Assembly: GCF_918741295.1 (NCBI RefSeq)
Contig: NZ_CAKKNB010000001.1
Location: forward strand, 1,302,001 to 1,366,000
Direction: 5' to 3'
Source: Aquabacterium sp. CECT 9606
GTDB taxonomy: Bacteria; Pseudomonadota; Gammaproteobacteria; Burkholderiales; Burkholderiaceae_C
Length of the DNA stretch: 64,000 nt
The translations under genes were made by a program, and so were the position numbers. Positions 48,442 to 58,698 of this stretch are shown here, piece after piece. A model generated the notes under the pieces. It was not told the origin of the DNA. It saw only the letters and a list, made by a program, of their open reading frames with translations, and ran no database searches. Each line of letters begins with the position of its first letter. The stretch's first letter is position 1.

Positions 48442-49613
48442 CAGCCAGCCGTAGTGGCTCTGACGATCGGGCGGCTGACCTCACGAGCAGGCACGCTTCT
48501 CACCGCATCATTGCCGCTGTCTGGCTCGACCAGATCGGTCCGCATTGGGATGCGCAATCCAAGTTGGCTTTGGATGATGTCGATGGCATCACCCGGCGTG
48601 TGCACGGGCTTCAGTCGCGCAGCCTGAATTTGCTGCGCCAGGGTGCTGGCCATGGCTGAAGCCTCTTCCCGTTGCGCCGGATTCAAGCGCTTGTTGAAGT
48701 CTTCCTTGCCTTCGTCAATGCCTGGCGCACGGATATCTCCGCGCAAAGCGTTGGCGAGGGTCCTGGACGCAGCCTCCAAGGCCAGATCGTCACGGCCACG
48801 GATCGCTTCGAACTTCTGTGCGACGGCCACCATGATGCAAACGGACGTGGGCCCATCGCCAGCTTTCCAATGCAGGTCACGCCAAGCCTTGAGGTAGCAA
48901 CACACCCGGCGCAGCTGATCGGTATGTTCCTTCACACGGTCAAGGAACCACTTCGAGACAGCTTCAGGGTCTGATGATTTCCATTCGCCAGACCGCGTCG
49001 CCATGACGATGTGATCCAGGTCGGCCCACTCTTGTTCTGCGATCTCGCCGAACGCCGCATTCTCAACCAGGGTGCCACGCGCCGAGTCAAGCGTCAACTG
49101 AGCGGAGAAGGACTTTTCCAGGATCGTCGCGAACTCTTCTTCAGGTGCAGCGTACAAAGGGATATCGATGTGCGCCCAGTTGTTGATCTGGATCCTGATG
49201 CAGGTGTCCTTGCCGGTGATCAGTTCCCAACCCTTGTCCGTGCAAAGGTCCGCCAGCAGTTTCTCCACCAGCGTGAAGTAGAGCTTCGCCATCTTGTGCG
49301 GCGGGCCATTGTCTTCCCAAACCGTGACCGGCAAGTACACACCGAAGTCCCAATCCATTTCCTGGGGTGGCTGCCATGCTGGCTGGATGCAGGTCCTATA
49401 CGACCAGGAGCCTTGGGTGCGGAATTTTGGGTCGACTGCCTTGTCCATGCCGAGCACGGCCACTGTCGCCGCTCGAATGCGTGGCCGCAGATGATCCCGA
49501 ATGTCGTTCTTGGCCTGAACCAAGGTCTCCCGTTGATGTGGGGTGGGGGCGAGGCGGTCGATGAAGACATCGGTCTCGGAAGTGGCGAACAGCAGTCGAT
49601 TGAGTTTCAGCAT
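48441..49613 (-). CDS. CBASS CD-NTase (DncV-like nucleotidyltransferase)
   Basis: GSWSYRT...EMDWDFGVYLP active-site motifs; operon context. Confidence 0.88.
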   Translation of the reverse strand: MLKLNRLLFATSETDVFIDRLAPTPHQRETLVQAKNDIRDHLRPRIRAATVAVLGMDKAVDPKFRTQGSWSYRTCIQPAWQPPQEMDWDFGVYLPVTVWEDNGPPHKMAKLYFTLVEKLLADLCTDKGWELITGKDTCIRIQINNWAHIDIPLYAAPEEEFATILEKSFSAQLTLDSARGTLVENAAFGEIAEQEWADLDHIVMATRSGEWKSSDPEAVSKWFLDRVKEHTDQLRRVCCYLKAWRDLHWKAGDGPTSVCIMVAVAQKFEAIRGRDDLALEAASRTLANALRGDIRAPGIDEGKEDFNKRLNPAQREEASAMASTLAQQIQAARLKPVHTPGDAIDIIQSQLGLRIPMRTDLVEPDSGNDAVRSVPAREVSRPIVRATTAG

Positions 49614-49625
49614 GAGGGACCCCGG

Positions 49626-50657
49626 TCAAGGAGTTGCGTGTTCGCCGTGAAAGAAGACTGACTTGGGTGGCGAGTGTTCCAAGAAAGCCAGTAGGCGTGG
49701 GTCACTGATGCATCGTTTCGAGCGCTCAATGGCGGCACCGAGCAGCACCTCACGTGCGTGACCATCGGCCTTGTCAAGTGCAACTGCACGGGCACGCTCA
49801 TCGAACAGGTCGTCATCAATGCGCAGGTATCGGCTTTCCAGCCGGTGCTCAAGCATTTTGTCGGTCAGAACCTCTTGTGCGGAGATGGACAGTCCAAAGA
49901 GCCTCTTGGGCATGTTGCTGGGGTTCCAGCCACCCCAGTCGTAGGCGCCGCCTTGCCGGTTGTGCCGAGGGTCAACGGTGAACTTCGACGACATCGTCCC
50001 GATGCTGAGCATGCGGATGTGCTTGATATCTCTACCGAAGAAATGCTGCGATTCATGGAGCGCGAGCAGTCCCGGTGAGTTCGCGAACAACCCACCATCG
50101 ACATACTGCCCCCCATTGAAGACATGACGCGGGAAGTAGGCCGGTGCTGCACTGGTTGCAAGCCCGATGTCCACCAGGCGATGTTTGTGGTCTCGTTTGA
50201 ACGTGGGGTGGTGCCCCGTCTTGAAGACAACAGGCTCACCCGTTGTGTAGTTAATGGAGGGGACCATCACAGGGTGAAGGCAAGCACCCAGGAGTCGGTC
50301 GCCAAAGACTTCGGGGGCCTCAAGCTGTGCTTTGAGCGATGCAGGCGTATAGGGTGCGCGCACCATTCCCAGAAAAGACCAGCGCTTCTTGAAGATCTCC
50401 TCGCCATGCTTGACGAAGAGGTCAACCATCGTTTGCGCCGGGATTTCCAAGGCGAGGGCCAGCGCCAAGATGCCGCCGATCGAGGTGCCTGTGATCAGAT
50501 CGAACTTGGATGCGATGGGCCCCTGAAGCTCTTGCTCGATGTCTGCAAGCACTTTTGCCGTGTACAGGCCTCTGTAGCCGCCGCCTGAAAGCGCAAGGAC
50601 TTGGAATACCTTGTTTTGATCTGGCTGCGACGCTGAACAGGGGGCAGGTGCTGACAT
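49626..50657 (-). CDS. capV: CBASS effector CapV: patatin-like phospholipase
   Basis: VLALSGGGYRGLYTAKVL, GTSIGG, YVDGGLFANSPGLLAL. Confidence 0.9.
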   Translation of the reverse strand: MSAPAPCSASQPDQNKVFQVLALSGGGYRGLYTAKVLADIEQELQGPIASKFDLITGTSIGGILALALALEIPAQTMVDLFVKHGEEIFKKRWSFLGMVRAPYTPASLKAQLEAPEVFGDRLLGACLHPVMVPSINYTTGEPVVFKTGHHPTFKRDHKHRLVDIGLATSAAPAYFPRHVFNGGQYVDGGLFANSPGLLALHESQHFFGRDIKHIRMLSIGTMSSKFTVDPRHNRQGGAYDWGGWNPSNMPKRLFGLSISAQEVLTDKMLEHRLESRYLRIDDDLFDERARAVALDKADGHAREVLLGAAIERSKRCISDPRLLAFLEHSPPKSVFFHGEHATP

Positions 50658-50697
50658 GAGGTGTACTTGTGGCAGGCGCTATTTAGTGTCTGGGTGG

Positions 50698-50742
50698 GGT
50701 AAAAAACACTACAGGTAGCGTTTTACCACATTTTCCATGTGG
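50698..50742. promoter_or_regulatory. Nested inverted repeats between divergent CBASS and hsd operons
   Basis: GGTAAAA-N16-TTTTACC and CCACAT-TTTCC-ATGTGG. Confidence 0.55.
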
Positions 50743-50900
50743 ATTTATACAGTGTCAAGTCTCTGGGTCTCACGCCCAGCGATTCCGAGCAGTTGGCCGT
50801 TGCTGTATCGCGCATGCCCCAGACATTCAGTGATCCAATCGAGCCTTGGCTCGGTGGAAAATCATGCCCATCGCGATTTCCCCCAATTTGCCAGGTATTC

Positions 50901-53306
50901 ATGGATCACGCAGCACATAACAAGATCGTCTCGTTCATCTGGGCCATTGCCGATGACTGCTTGCGCGATGTTTTTGTACGGGGCAAATACCGTGACGTGA
51001 TCCTGCCCATGTTCGTTCTGCGCCGCCTGGACTGCTTGCTGGAGCCGAGCAAGGCGGGTGTGCTCGAAGAAGTGCGGTTCCAGCAAGAAGACGCGGCGAT
51101 GGCTGATCTGGACCCGCATGGCCTGCGCGATGCGTCTGGCTACGTTTTCTACAACACGTCTAAGTTCACCCTCAAGAGCCTGCTGGGCAACCCCACGCAA
51201 CTGGAGGCCAACCTCAAGAACTATCTGGACGGGTTTTCGGACAACGTGAAGGAAATCGTCGACAAGTTCGACTTGCGCAACCAGATCCGCAAGATGGCGC
51301 AGTCCGACGTGCTCCACGACGTCATCGAAAAATTCGTTTCCGAAGAAATCAACCTCAGCCCCGATGACCGCAAGGGCCCGGATGGTCGGACACAGCCTGG
51401 CTTGTCCAACCTTGGCATGGGCTACGTGTTCGAAGAGTTGATCCGCAAGTTCAACGAAGAGAACAACGAAGAGGCCGGTGAACACTTCACGCCGCGCGAA
51501 GTTATCAAGCTGATGACCAACCTGGTGTTCATCCCCGTCAAGGATCAGCTCCCCAACCCGCTGACCATTTATGACCCCGCTTGCGGCAGCGGTGGCATGC
51601 TGACCGAGTCCCAGGATTTCGTGACCGACCCTGAAGGCGAGATCAAGGCCAAGGTGGGCGTCTTCTTGTACGGCAAGGAGGTCAACCCCGAGACCTATGC
51701 CATCTGCAAGTCCGACATGATGATCAAGGGCAACGACCCCGAGAACATCCGCTTTGGCTCCACGCTGGCCACCAACGATTTCTCTGGCAAGCGCTTCGAC
51801 TTCATGTTGACGAACCCGCCCTACGGCAAGTCATGGAAGAGCGACCAGAAGAGTATTGTTGAAGGCAAGGAAGTCATTGACCATCGCTTCCAGGTCAACC
51901 TGTCCGACTACACGGGCGAGCGCTTTGATTTTTACCCGGCCATCCCTCGTTCCTCAGATGGCCAGCTGCTGTTTCTGATGGAGATGGTGGACAAGATGAA
52001 GCGCCGTGCCGACAGCCCTGTGCGGTTTGCCGGCTCGCGCATTGCATCGGTCCACAACGGCTCGGCCCTGTTCACAGGTGATGCAGGCAGTGGCGAGAGC
52101 AACATCCGCCGCCACCTGATCGAGCACGATTACCTCGAAGCCATCATCCAGCTGCCCAACAACCTGTTCTACAACACCGGCATCACCACCTACGTGTGGC
52201 TGCTCACGAACAACAAGCCTGCCAAGCGACAGGGCAAGGTGCAGTTGATCGACGCGTCCAACCTGTTCCAGAAACTGCGCAAGAACCTGGGTGAGAAGAA
52301 CTGCGAGTTCACCGACGAGCACATTGAGCAGATCACCCAGCTGTACCTGACCATGCCGGCGGATGGCATCTCGAAGGTCTTCCACAACCGCGACTTCGGC
52401 TATTACAAAGTCACGGTGGAGCGCCCATTGCGGTTGGCAGCCCAGTTCACACCCGAGCGCATGGCCACCTTGCGCTACACGCCGGGCATGCAGGAGATCA
52501 TGGAATGGGTGCACGGCAAGTATGGCGAAGAGGTCTATACCGGCCTGAAGGCCCATGCCGAGGCCATTGAGAACCACCTTGAGCGCGAAGAAATCACCCT
52601 TTCGCCCAAGAGCCGCAAAGAGCTGTTGTCTGAGACCACCTGGCTGGCGCAGCGATCCATCATGCAGGCCGCTCAGCAATTGGCTGGGGTGATCGGCAGT
52701 ACGGAGCACCTCGATTTCAATGTGTTCGAAGCCCTGGTGGACGATGCCATCAAAGCTTTGGGCCTCAAGCTTGCTGCGAACGAGCGCAAGCAGATCCTGA
52801 ACGCCGTGAGCTGGCGAGACCCGCGCGCAGCCAAGGTGATCAAGAAGCGACACCAGCTCACCGCAGCCAAGCTCAAGGACTTGTTGGCCGAACTCAAGAC
52901 AACGGCCGACAAGTTGGCCGACCATGGCTATTGGCCAGCAGAGGTGCAGGCCGCCGCTGAAACCAAGGGCGGCAAGAAAGCGGCCAAGGCGGGCGAGTAC
53001 ATCGAGTACGAACCTGACAGTGAGTTGCGCGACACCGAAAACGTGCCGCTGTCATTGGACACCCGCCTGGCAGCCTCTGGCGTCATCCACGATTACTTCA
53101 TCAAGGAAGTGCGCCCTCATGTCGACGAGGCCTGGATCGCGCTGGACAAGACGGTCATCGGCTATGAAATCAGCTTCAACAAATACTTCTACCAGCACAA
53201 GCCATTGCGCAGCCTGGAAGAGGTGACCCAGGAAATCCTGGCCCTGGAAGCCGAGACGGATGGCCTGCTCAAGGCCTTGGTGGCTTTTGTGGGGGCAGGG
53301 GCATGA
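50901..53306 (+). CDS. hsdM: Type I R-M methyltransferase HsdM
   Basis: YDPACGSGGML, LTNPPYGKSW; N-terminus MDHAAHNKIVSFIWAIADDCLRD fits a start at 50901 rather than 50739. Confidence 0.93.
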   Translation: MDHAAHNKIVSFIWAIADDCLRDVFVRGKYRDVILPMFVLRRLDCLLEPSKAGVLEEVRFQQEDAAMADLDPHGLRDASGYVFYNTSKFTLKSLLGNPTQLEANLKNYLDGFSDNVKEIVDKFDLRNQIRKMAQSDVLHDVIEKFVSEEINLSPDDRKGPDGRTQPGLSNLGMGYVFEELIRKFNEENNEEAGEHFTPREVIKLMTNLVFIPVKDQLPNPLTIYDPACGSGGMLTESQDFVTDPEGEIKAKVGVFLYGKEVNPETYAICKSDMMIKGNDPENIRFGSTLATNDFSGKRFDFMLTNPPYGKSWKSDQKSIVEGKEVIDHRFQVNLSDYTGERFDFYPAIPRSSDGQLLFLMEMVDKMKRRADSPVRFAGSRIASVHNGSALFTGDAGSGESNIRRHLIEHDYLEAIIQLPNNLFYNTGITTYVWLLTNNKPAKRQGKVQLIDASNLFQKLRKNLGEKNCEFTDEHIEQITQLYLTMPADGISKVFHNRDFGYYKVTVERPLRLAAQFTPERMATLRYTPGMQEIMEWVHGKYGEEVYTGLKAHAEAIENHLEREEITLSPKSRKELLSETTWLAQRSIMQAAQQLAGVIGSTEHLDFNVFEALVDDAIKALGLKLAANERKQILNAVSWRDPRAAKVIKKRHQLTAAKLKDLLAELKTTADKLADHGYWPAEVQAAAETKGGKKAAKAGEYIEYEPDSELRDTENVPLSLDTRLAASGVIHDYFIKEVRPHVDEAWIALDKTVIGYEISFNKYFYQHKPLRSLEEVTQEILALEAETDGLLKALVAFVGAGA

Positions 53307-54424
53307 GCCCGCGCAAGGTTGTGGCGCCCCAGGCAGCGGCCTTGCCTGGCGAATTGCTGGGCCGTGTCGTCACCATCCTGGAAGATGCGCGCCAGCGTGT
53401 CGCGCGCACGGTCAACAGCGAGATGGTGCTGGCCTACTGGCTCATCGGGCGCGAGATCGTACAGGCGCTGCAGGGCGGGCAAGATCGGGCAGGGTATGGC
53501 CAGAGCCTGCTGGACGGGCTGGCCTCTGAGTTGACCGCCCGCTTTGGGCGCGGCTTCTCTGCCACCAACCTCAAGAACTGCCGTTTGTTCTACCAGGCCT
53601 ACGCGGAGCGCCAGCCCGAAATTCGTCAGACAGCGTCTGACGAATCGAGCCCCTTGGGGTTTCTGGCTGAACTGTCGTGGTCGCACTATGTGTTCCTGAC
53701 GGGTTTGCGCAATGCCGACGAGCGCCGCTTCTACGAGATCGAGGCGGCCCGTGGCACCTGGACGCTGGCGCAGCTGCGCCGCCAGTTCGACAGTGGCTTG
53801 TTTGAACGCCTGGCACTGAGCCGCGATCCGCAGGCCATCGGCCAACTGGCCGCAGAAGGCGACCTGATTCAAGCGCCCAAGGACCTCATCAAGACGCCCT
53901 ATGTGCTGGAGTTCCTGGGCCTGGAAGAGCGCAGCAGCTATTCAGAATCCGATCTTGAAGCGGCCATCATCAACAAGATCGAGCACTTCTTGCTGGAGCT
54001 GGGCAAAGGCTTCTTGTTCGAGGCCCGGCAAAAGCGCTTCACCTTTGAAGAAGAACACTTCTTCGTGGACCTGGTGTTCTACAACCGCCTGCTGCGTTGC
54101 TATGTGCTGATCGACCTCAAGCTCGGCAAGCTGACCCACCAGAACCTGGGGCAGATGCAGATGTATGTGAACTACTTTGACCGCTTCGTGAAGCGCGACG
54201 ACGAGCACAAGACCGTCGGCATCATCCTGTGCAAAAAGAAGAACGACGCGCTGGTGGAGATCACGCTGCCCCAGGATGCCAATGTGCACGCCTCGGAATA
54301 CCAGTTGTACCTGCCCAGCAAAGACGAGCTGCAGCAGCGCTTGCAGGAGTGGGCGGCCGAGAGCGCCGTGGCGAGTGGTCAAGATGGCAGCCAGCCTGCA
54401 GCCAGCGAGAAGGCGGGCAAGTGA
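53303..54424 (+). CDS. DUF1016/YhcG-family PDDEXK nuclease
   Basis: LSWSHYVFLTGL...FYEIEA..GTWTLAQLRRQFDSGLFERL; HFFVDLVFYNRLLRCYVLIDLKLGKLTHQNLGQMQMYVNYFDR. Confidence 0.92.
   Translation: MSPRKVVAPQAAALPGELLGRVVTILEDARQRVARTVNSEMVLAYWLIGREIVQALQGGQDRAGYGQSLLDGLASELTARFGRGFSATNLKNCRLFYQAYAERQPEIRQTASDESSPLGFLAELSWSHYVFLTGLRNADERRFYEIEAARGTWTLAQLRRQFDSGLFERLALSRDPQAIGQLAAEGDLIQAPKDLIKTPYVLEFLGLEERSSYSESDLEAAIINKIEHFLLELGKGFLFEARQKRFTFEEEHFFVDLVFYNRLLRCYVLIDLKLGKLTHQNLGQMQMYVNYFDRFVKRDDEHKTVGIILCKKKNDALVEITLPQDANVHASEYQLYLPSKDELQQRLQEWAAESAVASGQDGSQPAASEKAGK
53621..53645. repeat. Perfect 11-bp inverted repeat ATTCGTCAGAC-AGC-GTCTGACGAAT within the DUF1016 gene
   Basis: Direct reading; encodes IRQTASDES. 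Confidence 0.8.
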
Positions 54425-55722
54425 TGCGGCGGTATGAGCAGTACGCCCCGAGTGGCTTTGACTGGCTTGGCGACCTGCCTTCACATTGGTCCATTCTTCG
54501 AGCCAAGTATGTTTTTAAGGAGATCGACGACCGCTCCGTGGCCGGTGACGAGGAGTTGCTATCGGTGTCGCACCTGACTGGCGTCACACCGCGCAGTGAG
54601 AAAAACGTCACCATGTTCATGGCCGAGGACTACACCGGGGCCAAGCTCTGCAAAGACGGTGACCTGGTGATCAACACCATGTGGGCCTGGATGGGGGCTC
54701 TGGGCGTGTCCAGTACCACTGGCATCGTCAGCCCGGCATATGGCGTGTACCGACAGCTTGAACAACGCCTGCGCCCTCGGTACATGGACTGGTTGTTCCG
54801 CACGCCCATGTATGTGGCTGAGTACACGCGGCGATCCACGGGGGTGAACTCATCTAGATTGAGGCTCTACCCTGATCGATTCTTGGACATGCCGGTGGTC
54901 CTCCCTCCGCTCGAAGAGCAAGACCACATCGTCACCTTTCTTGATGAGAAAATCTCTGAAATTGATGCCGCTATTGCCAAGAAGGAGCGGCTGACTGAGT
55001 TGTTGTTAGAGCAGCAGTTCAACGCGATAAATCACGTCGTAACCCAAGGGTTGGATATTGATTCTCCTCGGCAACTAAGCAATGAGCAGTGGCTTGAGTC
55101 TTTTCCTGCGCACTGGCAACTGATGCGCATCAAACACGTCCTCTCGGCCATCGTTGATACCGAACACAAGACCCCCCCAATGTACGAAGAGGGCCCAGTC
55201 CTTGTCGTTCGGACGAGTAACGTCAAGGGTGGTGAGTTGACCTATGCGAACGCGAAATTCACTGATGAGAAAACCTTCTCAAGGTGGACGCGTCGAGCAA
55301 CACCTGAAGCCGGCGACATACTTTTTACGCGTGAGGCTCCCGCTGGCGAGGCTTGTGTATTGCCTGCGGGCGTCAAGGCGATCATCGGTCAACGCATGGT
55401 TCTCTTCAAGGTCAATGCAGAGCGGCTGGATCCTCATTTCGCAGTTCATTCAATTTATTCTGGTGCGGCAAAAGTCTTCGTGGAGTTGTTAAGTGTCGGC
55501 TCAACGGTTGCGCACTTCAATATGTCGGACATTGGTAACATTCCTTTGCTGCTCCCCCCGCTCGAAGAGCAACGTGCCATCAGTCAGAAAATTCGAGAAA
55601 TACAAAATCAGTTCAAGCCAGTGATTGCCTCAACAGCGTCAAGCCTTGAGCAGCTCCGGGAACTCAAGTATGTGTTGATTGAATCCGTTGTGAGTGGTCA
55701 AGTGGCGGTCCCCAGGGAGTAA
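54424..55722 (+). CDS. hsdS: Type I R-M specificity subunit HsdS
   Basis: Two TRD-like halves, each ending PPLEEQ(D/R) plus a helical spacer. Confidence 0.92.
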   Translation: MRRYEQYAPSGFDWLGDLPSHWSILRAKYVFKEIDDRSVAGDEELLSVSHLTGVTPRSEKNVTMFMAEDYTGAKLCKDGDLVINTMWAWMGALGVSSTTGIVSPAYGVYRQLEQRLRPRYMDWLFRTPMYVAEYTRRSTGVNSSRLRLYPDRFLDMPVVLPPLEEQDHIVTFLDEKISEIDAAIAKKERLTELLLEQQFNAINHVVTQGLDIDSPRQLSNEQWLESFPAHWQLMRIKHVLSAIVDTEHKTPPMYEEGPVLVVRTSNVKGGELTYANAKFTDEKTFSRWTRRATPEAGDILFTREAPAGEACVLPAGVKAIIGQRMVLFKVNAERLDPHFAVHSIYSGAAKVFVELLSVGSTVAHFNMSDIGNIPLLLPPLEEQRAISQKIREIQNQFKPVIASTASSLEQLRELKYVLIESVVSGQVAVPRE

Positions 55723-55724
55723 AA

Positions 55725-58682
55725 ATGGTCAGTCAAACCAACGAAGCCGCGCTTGAAACGCACATCGAAACAGCCTTGGTCAAGGATGGCTATCGCGTTG
55801 GCAACCCGGCTGATTTTGACCGGACCTTTGCGGTCGATCGCCAGCTGTTCTGGGATTTTTTGGAATCCACCCAACCCCAGGAGGTGGCCAAGCTCAAGGA
55901 CCGCCCCAATTGGCAGCGCCTGGTGCTGGAGCGGCTCAGCAAGAAGATCAAAAAAGACAGCGTGCTGGCCGTGCTCAAGAAGGGGCTCGATGTGGATGAC
56001 GCCCACTTCGATCTGCTCTACCGCCAGCCCTACAACCAGCTCAACCCCGAGGTGCTGGCCCGCTACGAGGCCAATGTCTTCAGCGTCACCCGGCAGGTGC
56101 ACTACAGCGAGACCGACAGCCTCAAGTCCATCGACATGGTGCTGTTCGTCAATGGCCTGGCCATCGCCACCATTGAGCTCAAGAACCCCTGGACCGGGCA
56201 AACGGTCTGGAACGCCATCTACAAGCAGTACAACCTGCGCGATCCCAATGAGCCGATCTTCGAGTTCGGACGTTGCCTGGTGCACCTGGCTGCAGACCCG
56301 GACGAGGTCTTCATGTGCACCCGCCTGGCGGGCAAGGACAGCAACTTCCTGCCCTTCAACAAGGGCGTGGACCACGGCAAGGGCAACCCGGTCAATCCGA
56401 ACGGCTACAAAACAGCCTACCTGTGGGAAGAGATCCTGGCGCGCCGCAGCTTGAGCAACATCATCGAGCAGTTCGCCAAGTTCACGGTCGATAAGGACAA
56501 GAAGACCGGCAAGGAACGCAAGGCGCTGTACTTCCCGCGTTATCAGCAGCTGGACGTGGTGCGCCGCATCCTGGCCGATGCGCAGCAAAACGGCGTGGGC
56601 CTGAGCTACCTGATTCAGCACTCGGCGGGCTCGGGCAAGTCCAACTCCATCACGTGGCTGGCATACCAGTTGGTGGAGCTGTACAACCAGGCAGGCACGG
56701 CCAACGTGTTTGATTCTGTGGTCGTGGTGACAGACCGGCGCGTGCTCGACACCCAGCTCAAGGACAACATCAAACTGTTCTCCGAGACCAAGAACATCGT
56801 GGCCCACTGCGAGAGCGGGCAGGAGCTGAAGTACAACCTGGAGGCCGGCAAGAAGGTCATCATCACCACGGTGCAGAAGTTCCCGCGCATCGTTGAAGGC
56901 ATGGACGCCCTGACGGACCGCCGCTTTGCAGTGATCATTGACGAGGCTCACTCATCTCAATCGGGCACCAGCGCCGACAGTCTGAACGAGGCCATTGGCG
57001 GCGAAGACGCCGAAGCGCCCGAGGACATCCAAGACAAGATCCTGGCTGCCATGGCGGGCCGCAAGATGAGCAAGAACGCCAGTTACTTCGCGTTCACGGC
57101 CACGCCCAAGCCTGCCACGCTGGAAAAGTTTGGCCGCCAAGGCGCAGACGGCAAGTTCTACCCCTTCCACCTGTATTCGATGAAGCAGGCCATCGAGGAA
57201 AAGTTCATCCTCGATGTGCTGGAGAAGTACACCACGTACAAGAGCTACTACGAGGTTCAGAAGTCAGTCGAAGGCAACCCGCTGTTCGATACCGCCAAGG
57301 CCCACAAGAAGCTCAAGGCTTTTGTGGAGGCCAGCCCCAAGACCATCGAAGTGAAGGCCCGCATCATGGTCGATCACTTCATGAGCAGTGTGTGGCAGGC
57401 CAAGAAGCTCAAGGGCAAGGCCAAAGCCATGGTGGTCACCCGCAACATCGAGTGCGCCATTCGCTACTTCTTCGCCATCCGCACCGCCTTGCGGGAGGCC
57501 AATGCGCCGTTCAAGGCGCTGGTGGCGTTCTCTGGTGAGAAGACGGTGGACGGCGTCAAGTACACCGAGGACAGCATCAACGGCATCGCGGTGCGTGACC
57601 TGCCCGACGAGTTCGAAAAGGATGACTTCAAGATCCTGGTGGTGGCCAACAAGTACCTGACCGGCTTTGACGAGCCCATGTTGCACACCATGTACGTGGA
57701 CAAGAAGCTGCAGGGCGTGCTGGCGGTTCAGGCGCTGTCTCGCCTCAATCGCTGCAACTGGAAGCTCGACAAGCGCGACACCTTCGTGCTGGACTTCTAC
57801 AACTCGGTGGATGACATCAAGGCCGCCTTCGATCCGTTCTACACCGCCACGTCGCTGAGCGAGCCCACCGACGTGAACGTGCTGCATGACCTGAAGGATG
57901 CGCTCGACGCTTTTGGCATCTACGACTGGAGCGAGGTGACGAGCTTCAACGAGAAGTTCTTTGCCAGCGCCCAGGCGGAGGAGCTGGCGCCGATCATCGA
58001 CGCCGTGGTGGCACGGTTCGACGCCGACCTGGACGATGAAAAGCGCATCGACTTCAAGATCAAAGCCAAGCAGTTCGTCAAGATCTATGCCCAGGTGGCG
58101 GCCATCTTGCCGTTCAACAACGTGAACTGGGAAATGCTGCACTGGTTCTTGAAGTTCCTCATCCCAAAGCTGAAGGTCAAAGACCCAGATCAGGACAAGC
58201 TGGACGAGCTGCTCAACAGCGTGGACCTGTCAACCTACGGCTTGGAGCGCTCGCGTCTGGAGGTCAAGATCGGCCTGGATGACTCTGAGGCGGAGCAAGA
58301 GCCAGCCAACCCCAATCTGCGCGGTGCGCACATGGGGGAGGGCGACAAAGACCCGTTGGAAGACATTGTGCGCACCTTCAACGAGCGCCACTTTGCAGGC
58401 TGGGAAGCAACGCCTGAAGAGCAGCGGGTGAAGTTCATCAACATCGCCAAGCATGTGGTGGCGCACGTTGATTATCGTGCCCAGGTTGAAGACAACCCCG
58501 ATGCACAGAACAGGCAGTTGGCCCTGGAGAAGATCATCCAGCAGGCCATCAGCATGGAGCGCAGGCGGGAACTTGACTTGTACAAACAGTACGCGTCGGA
58601 CCCGGATTTCAAGCGCGCATTTGACGCCAGCATCTCCCGGCTGATTTCCAGTGGTGGCTGGATGAACCGGCCTTCTGCCTGA
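55725..58682 (+). CDS. hsdR: Type I R-M restriction subunit HsdR
   Basis: IELKNPW nuclease motif; IQHSAGSGKSNSITWLA Walker A; IIDEAHSSQSG; FTATPKPATLEKFG. Confidence 0.95.
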   Translation: MVSQTNEAALETHIETALVKDGYRVGNPADFDRTFAVDRQLFWDFLESTQPQEVAKLKDRPNWQRLVLERLSKKIKKDSVLAVLKKGLDVDDAHFDLLYRQPYNQLNPEVLARYEANVFSVTRQVHYSETDSLKSIDMVLFVNGLAIATIELKNPWTGQTVWNAIYKQYNLRDPNEPIFEFGRCLVHLAADPDEVFMCTRLAGKDSNFLPFNKGVDHGKGNPVNPNGYKTAYLWEEILARRSLSNIIEQFAKFTVDKDKKTGKERKALYFPRYQQLDVVRRILADAQQNGVGLSYLIQHSAGSGKSNSITWLAYQLVELYNQAGTANVFDSVVVVTDRRVLDTQLKDNIKLFSETKNIVAHCESGQELKYNLEAGKKVIITTVQKFPRIVEGMDALTDRRFAVIIDEAHSSQSGTSADSLNEAIGGEDAEAPEDIQDKILAAMAGRKMSKNASYFAFTATPKPATLEKFGRQGADGKFYPFHLYSMKQAIEEKFILDVLEKYTTYKSYYEVQKSVEGNPLFDTAKAHKKLKAFVEASPKTIEVKARIMVDHFMSSVWQAKKLKGKAKAMVVTRNIECAIRYFFAIRTALREANAPFKALVAFSGEKTVDGVKYTEDSINGIAVRDLPDEFEKDDFKILVVANKYLTGFDEPMLHTMYVDKKLQGVLAVQALSRLNRCNWKLDKRDTFVLDFYNSVDDIKAAFDPFYTATSLSEPTDVNVLHDLKDALDAFGIYDWSEVTSFNEKFFASAQAEELAPIIDAVVARFDADLDDEKRIDFKIKAKQFVKIYAQVAAILPFNNVNWEMLHWFLKFLIPKLKVKDPDQDKLDELLNSVDLSTYGLERSRLEVKIGLDDSEAEQEPANPNLRGAHMGEGDKDPLEDIVRTFNERHFAGWEATPEEQRVKFINIAKHVVAHVDYRAQVEDNPDAQNRQLALEKIIQQAISMERRRELDLYKQYASDPDFKRAFDASISRLISSGGWMNRPSA

Positions 58683-58698
58683 GCGGCCTTGTCATCAC

